Shown here piece by piece: positions 63,619 to 64,000 of a DNA stretch of 64,000 nt. The notes below the pieces were generated by a model. The model searched no databases. It was not told the origin of the DNA and saw only the letters and a list, made by a program, of their open reading frames with translations. The DNA comes from Aurantibrevibacter litoralis. Lineage in GTDB: Bacteria > Bacteroidota > Bacteroidia > Flavobacteriales > Flavobacteriaceae. The position numbers and the translations under genes were made by a program. How positions within the stretch are numbered: the stretch's first letter is position 1; each line of letters begins with the position of its first letter. The stretch spans positions 186,001 through 250,000 of the forward strand of contig NZ_JAYEEQ010000002.1 in NCBI RefSeq assembly GCF_034651555.1. The letters run 5' to 3'.

Positions 63619-64000
63619 GTGACCGCCCTACTCCATCCCGGCTACTTTTTAAATATTGCCCATTTTGCAGTAATGGCGCAATATGAGGTACTTTGGGAGG
63701 TTTGCGACAATTACCAAAAGCAAACCTACCGTAATCGTTCCTATATTTGTACAGATCGGGGCTTATTTATGATGAACATTCCCATAAAACACATTGGTGG
63801 GGCACAAGGAAAACAATCTTACAAAGAAGTGCGGCCCGATAACGACTACCATTGGCAACGACAACATTGGCGAACCCTGCAAACCGCCTACCGAACTTCA
63901 CCTTTTTTTGAATATTATGAGGACGATATTGCCCCCTTATTTGAGGACACGTTTGATTTTCTTTTGGATTTTAATCTAAAAACACTTCAGGTCATTTGCG
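63619..64000 (+). CDS. WbqC family protein, N-terminal part
   Basis: The first 127 residues of a WbqC-like protein, cut by the window end. It starts TALLHPGYFLNIAHFAVMAQYE, the family N-terminus, followed by DNYQKQTYRNRSYI and the HIGGAQGKQSYKEVRPDN segment. GTG at 63619 is chosen because it gives the family start. WbqC proteins occur with O-antigen and other sugar genes and are of uncertain function; in Bacteroidota one regularly follows lepB, as here. The array at 63009-63603 ends 15 bp upstream of the start codon. Confidence 0.85.
   Translation, partial: MTALLHPGYFLNIAHFAVMAQYEVLWEVCDNYQKQTYRNRSYICTDRGLFMMNIPIKHIGGAQGKQSYKEVRPDNDYHWQRQHWRTLQTAYRTSPFFEYYEDDIAPLFEDTFDFLLDFNLKTLQVIC

Overview
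The window looks like a chromosomal segment of a marine-type member of the Flavobacteriaceae (Bacteroidota). The evidence is a T9SS gliding-type C-terminal domain on a giant repeat protein, Bacteroidota -7 promoter boxes (TAnnTTTG), weak Shine-Dalgarno sites, an AT-rich background, DUF4105/DUF2911/DUF5683/DUF2024 proteins, a NagB fused to a PIG-L domain, and the gene order parA-parB-DUF5683-dapB-lepB-wbqC. One tRNA gene (tRNA-Pro, TGG) is present. I see no rRNA, CRISPR array, complete insertion sequence or prophage.

Layout. 1-2286: partial ABC-F ATPase, DUF4105 protein and pssA. 2342-5510: nitrosative/redox stress block: an Rrf2 regulator with its probable operator, ric, a CPVC thioredoxin-like protein, DUF2024 and a four-cysteine MarR regulator. 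5869-11031: small secreted protein, M23 and M28 peptidases, msrA, DUF2911. 11034-12071: meaB. 12214-16684: GT2, tandem LAB_N protein, GT39 (ArnT-like), unknown membrane protein and a convergent PAP2 phosphatase, read as an envelope lipid or lipid A glycosylation module. 16838-19240: MATE exporter and mazG. 19364-25028: Tat-exported TIM-barrel isomerase, a divergent Nramp-like transporter, SMP-30 lactonase, a disrupted duplication around pirin with a Bro-N fragment, and a VOC protein. 25588-27275: gamma-glutamyltransferase broken by a one-base frameshift. 27606-27800: tRNA-Pro with upstream duplications. 28014-36395: a 2793-residue SprB-repeat T9SS protein. 36529-38290: PQQ-type sugar dehydrogenase with cytochrome c. 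38298-47520: complete peptidoglycan-recycling locus (murQ, DeoR regulator, nagB-PIG-L, GHL10 hydrolase, ampG, nagZ, anmK). 47610-51609: acetate uptake and activation. 51754-52974: MFS exporter. 53120-57611: udk, divIC/ftsB-like, methylmalonyl-CoA mutase subunits. 57760-64000: parAB-dapB-lepB-wbqC.

How the genes work together. The murein locus encodes import (AmpG), trimming (NagZ), phosphorylation (AnmK), etherase (MurQ) and entry to glycolysis (NagB). No nagA is present, and the PIG-L half of NagB is a candidate for the missing deacetylase. MeaB supports the methylmalonyl-CoA mutase encoded 42 kb away. The Rrf2 regulator and Ric share a predicted operator.

The most unusual feature is a roughly 195-bp multi-hairpin repeat, present four times (3734, 5615, 10159, 61068), always intergenic and in the + orientation behind + strand genes. 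One copy shows paired substitutions that keep a stem intact. Several other intergenic gaps hold low-complexity arrays with a two-part architecture, the longest being a six-unit array of mostly 95-bp units at 63009-63603.
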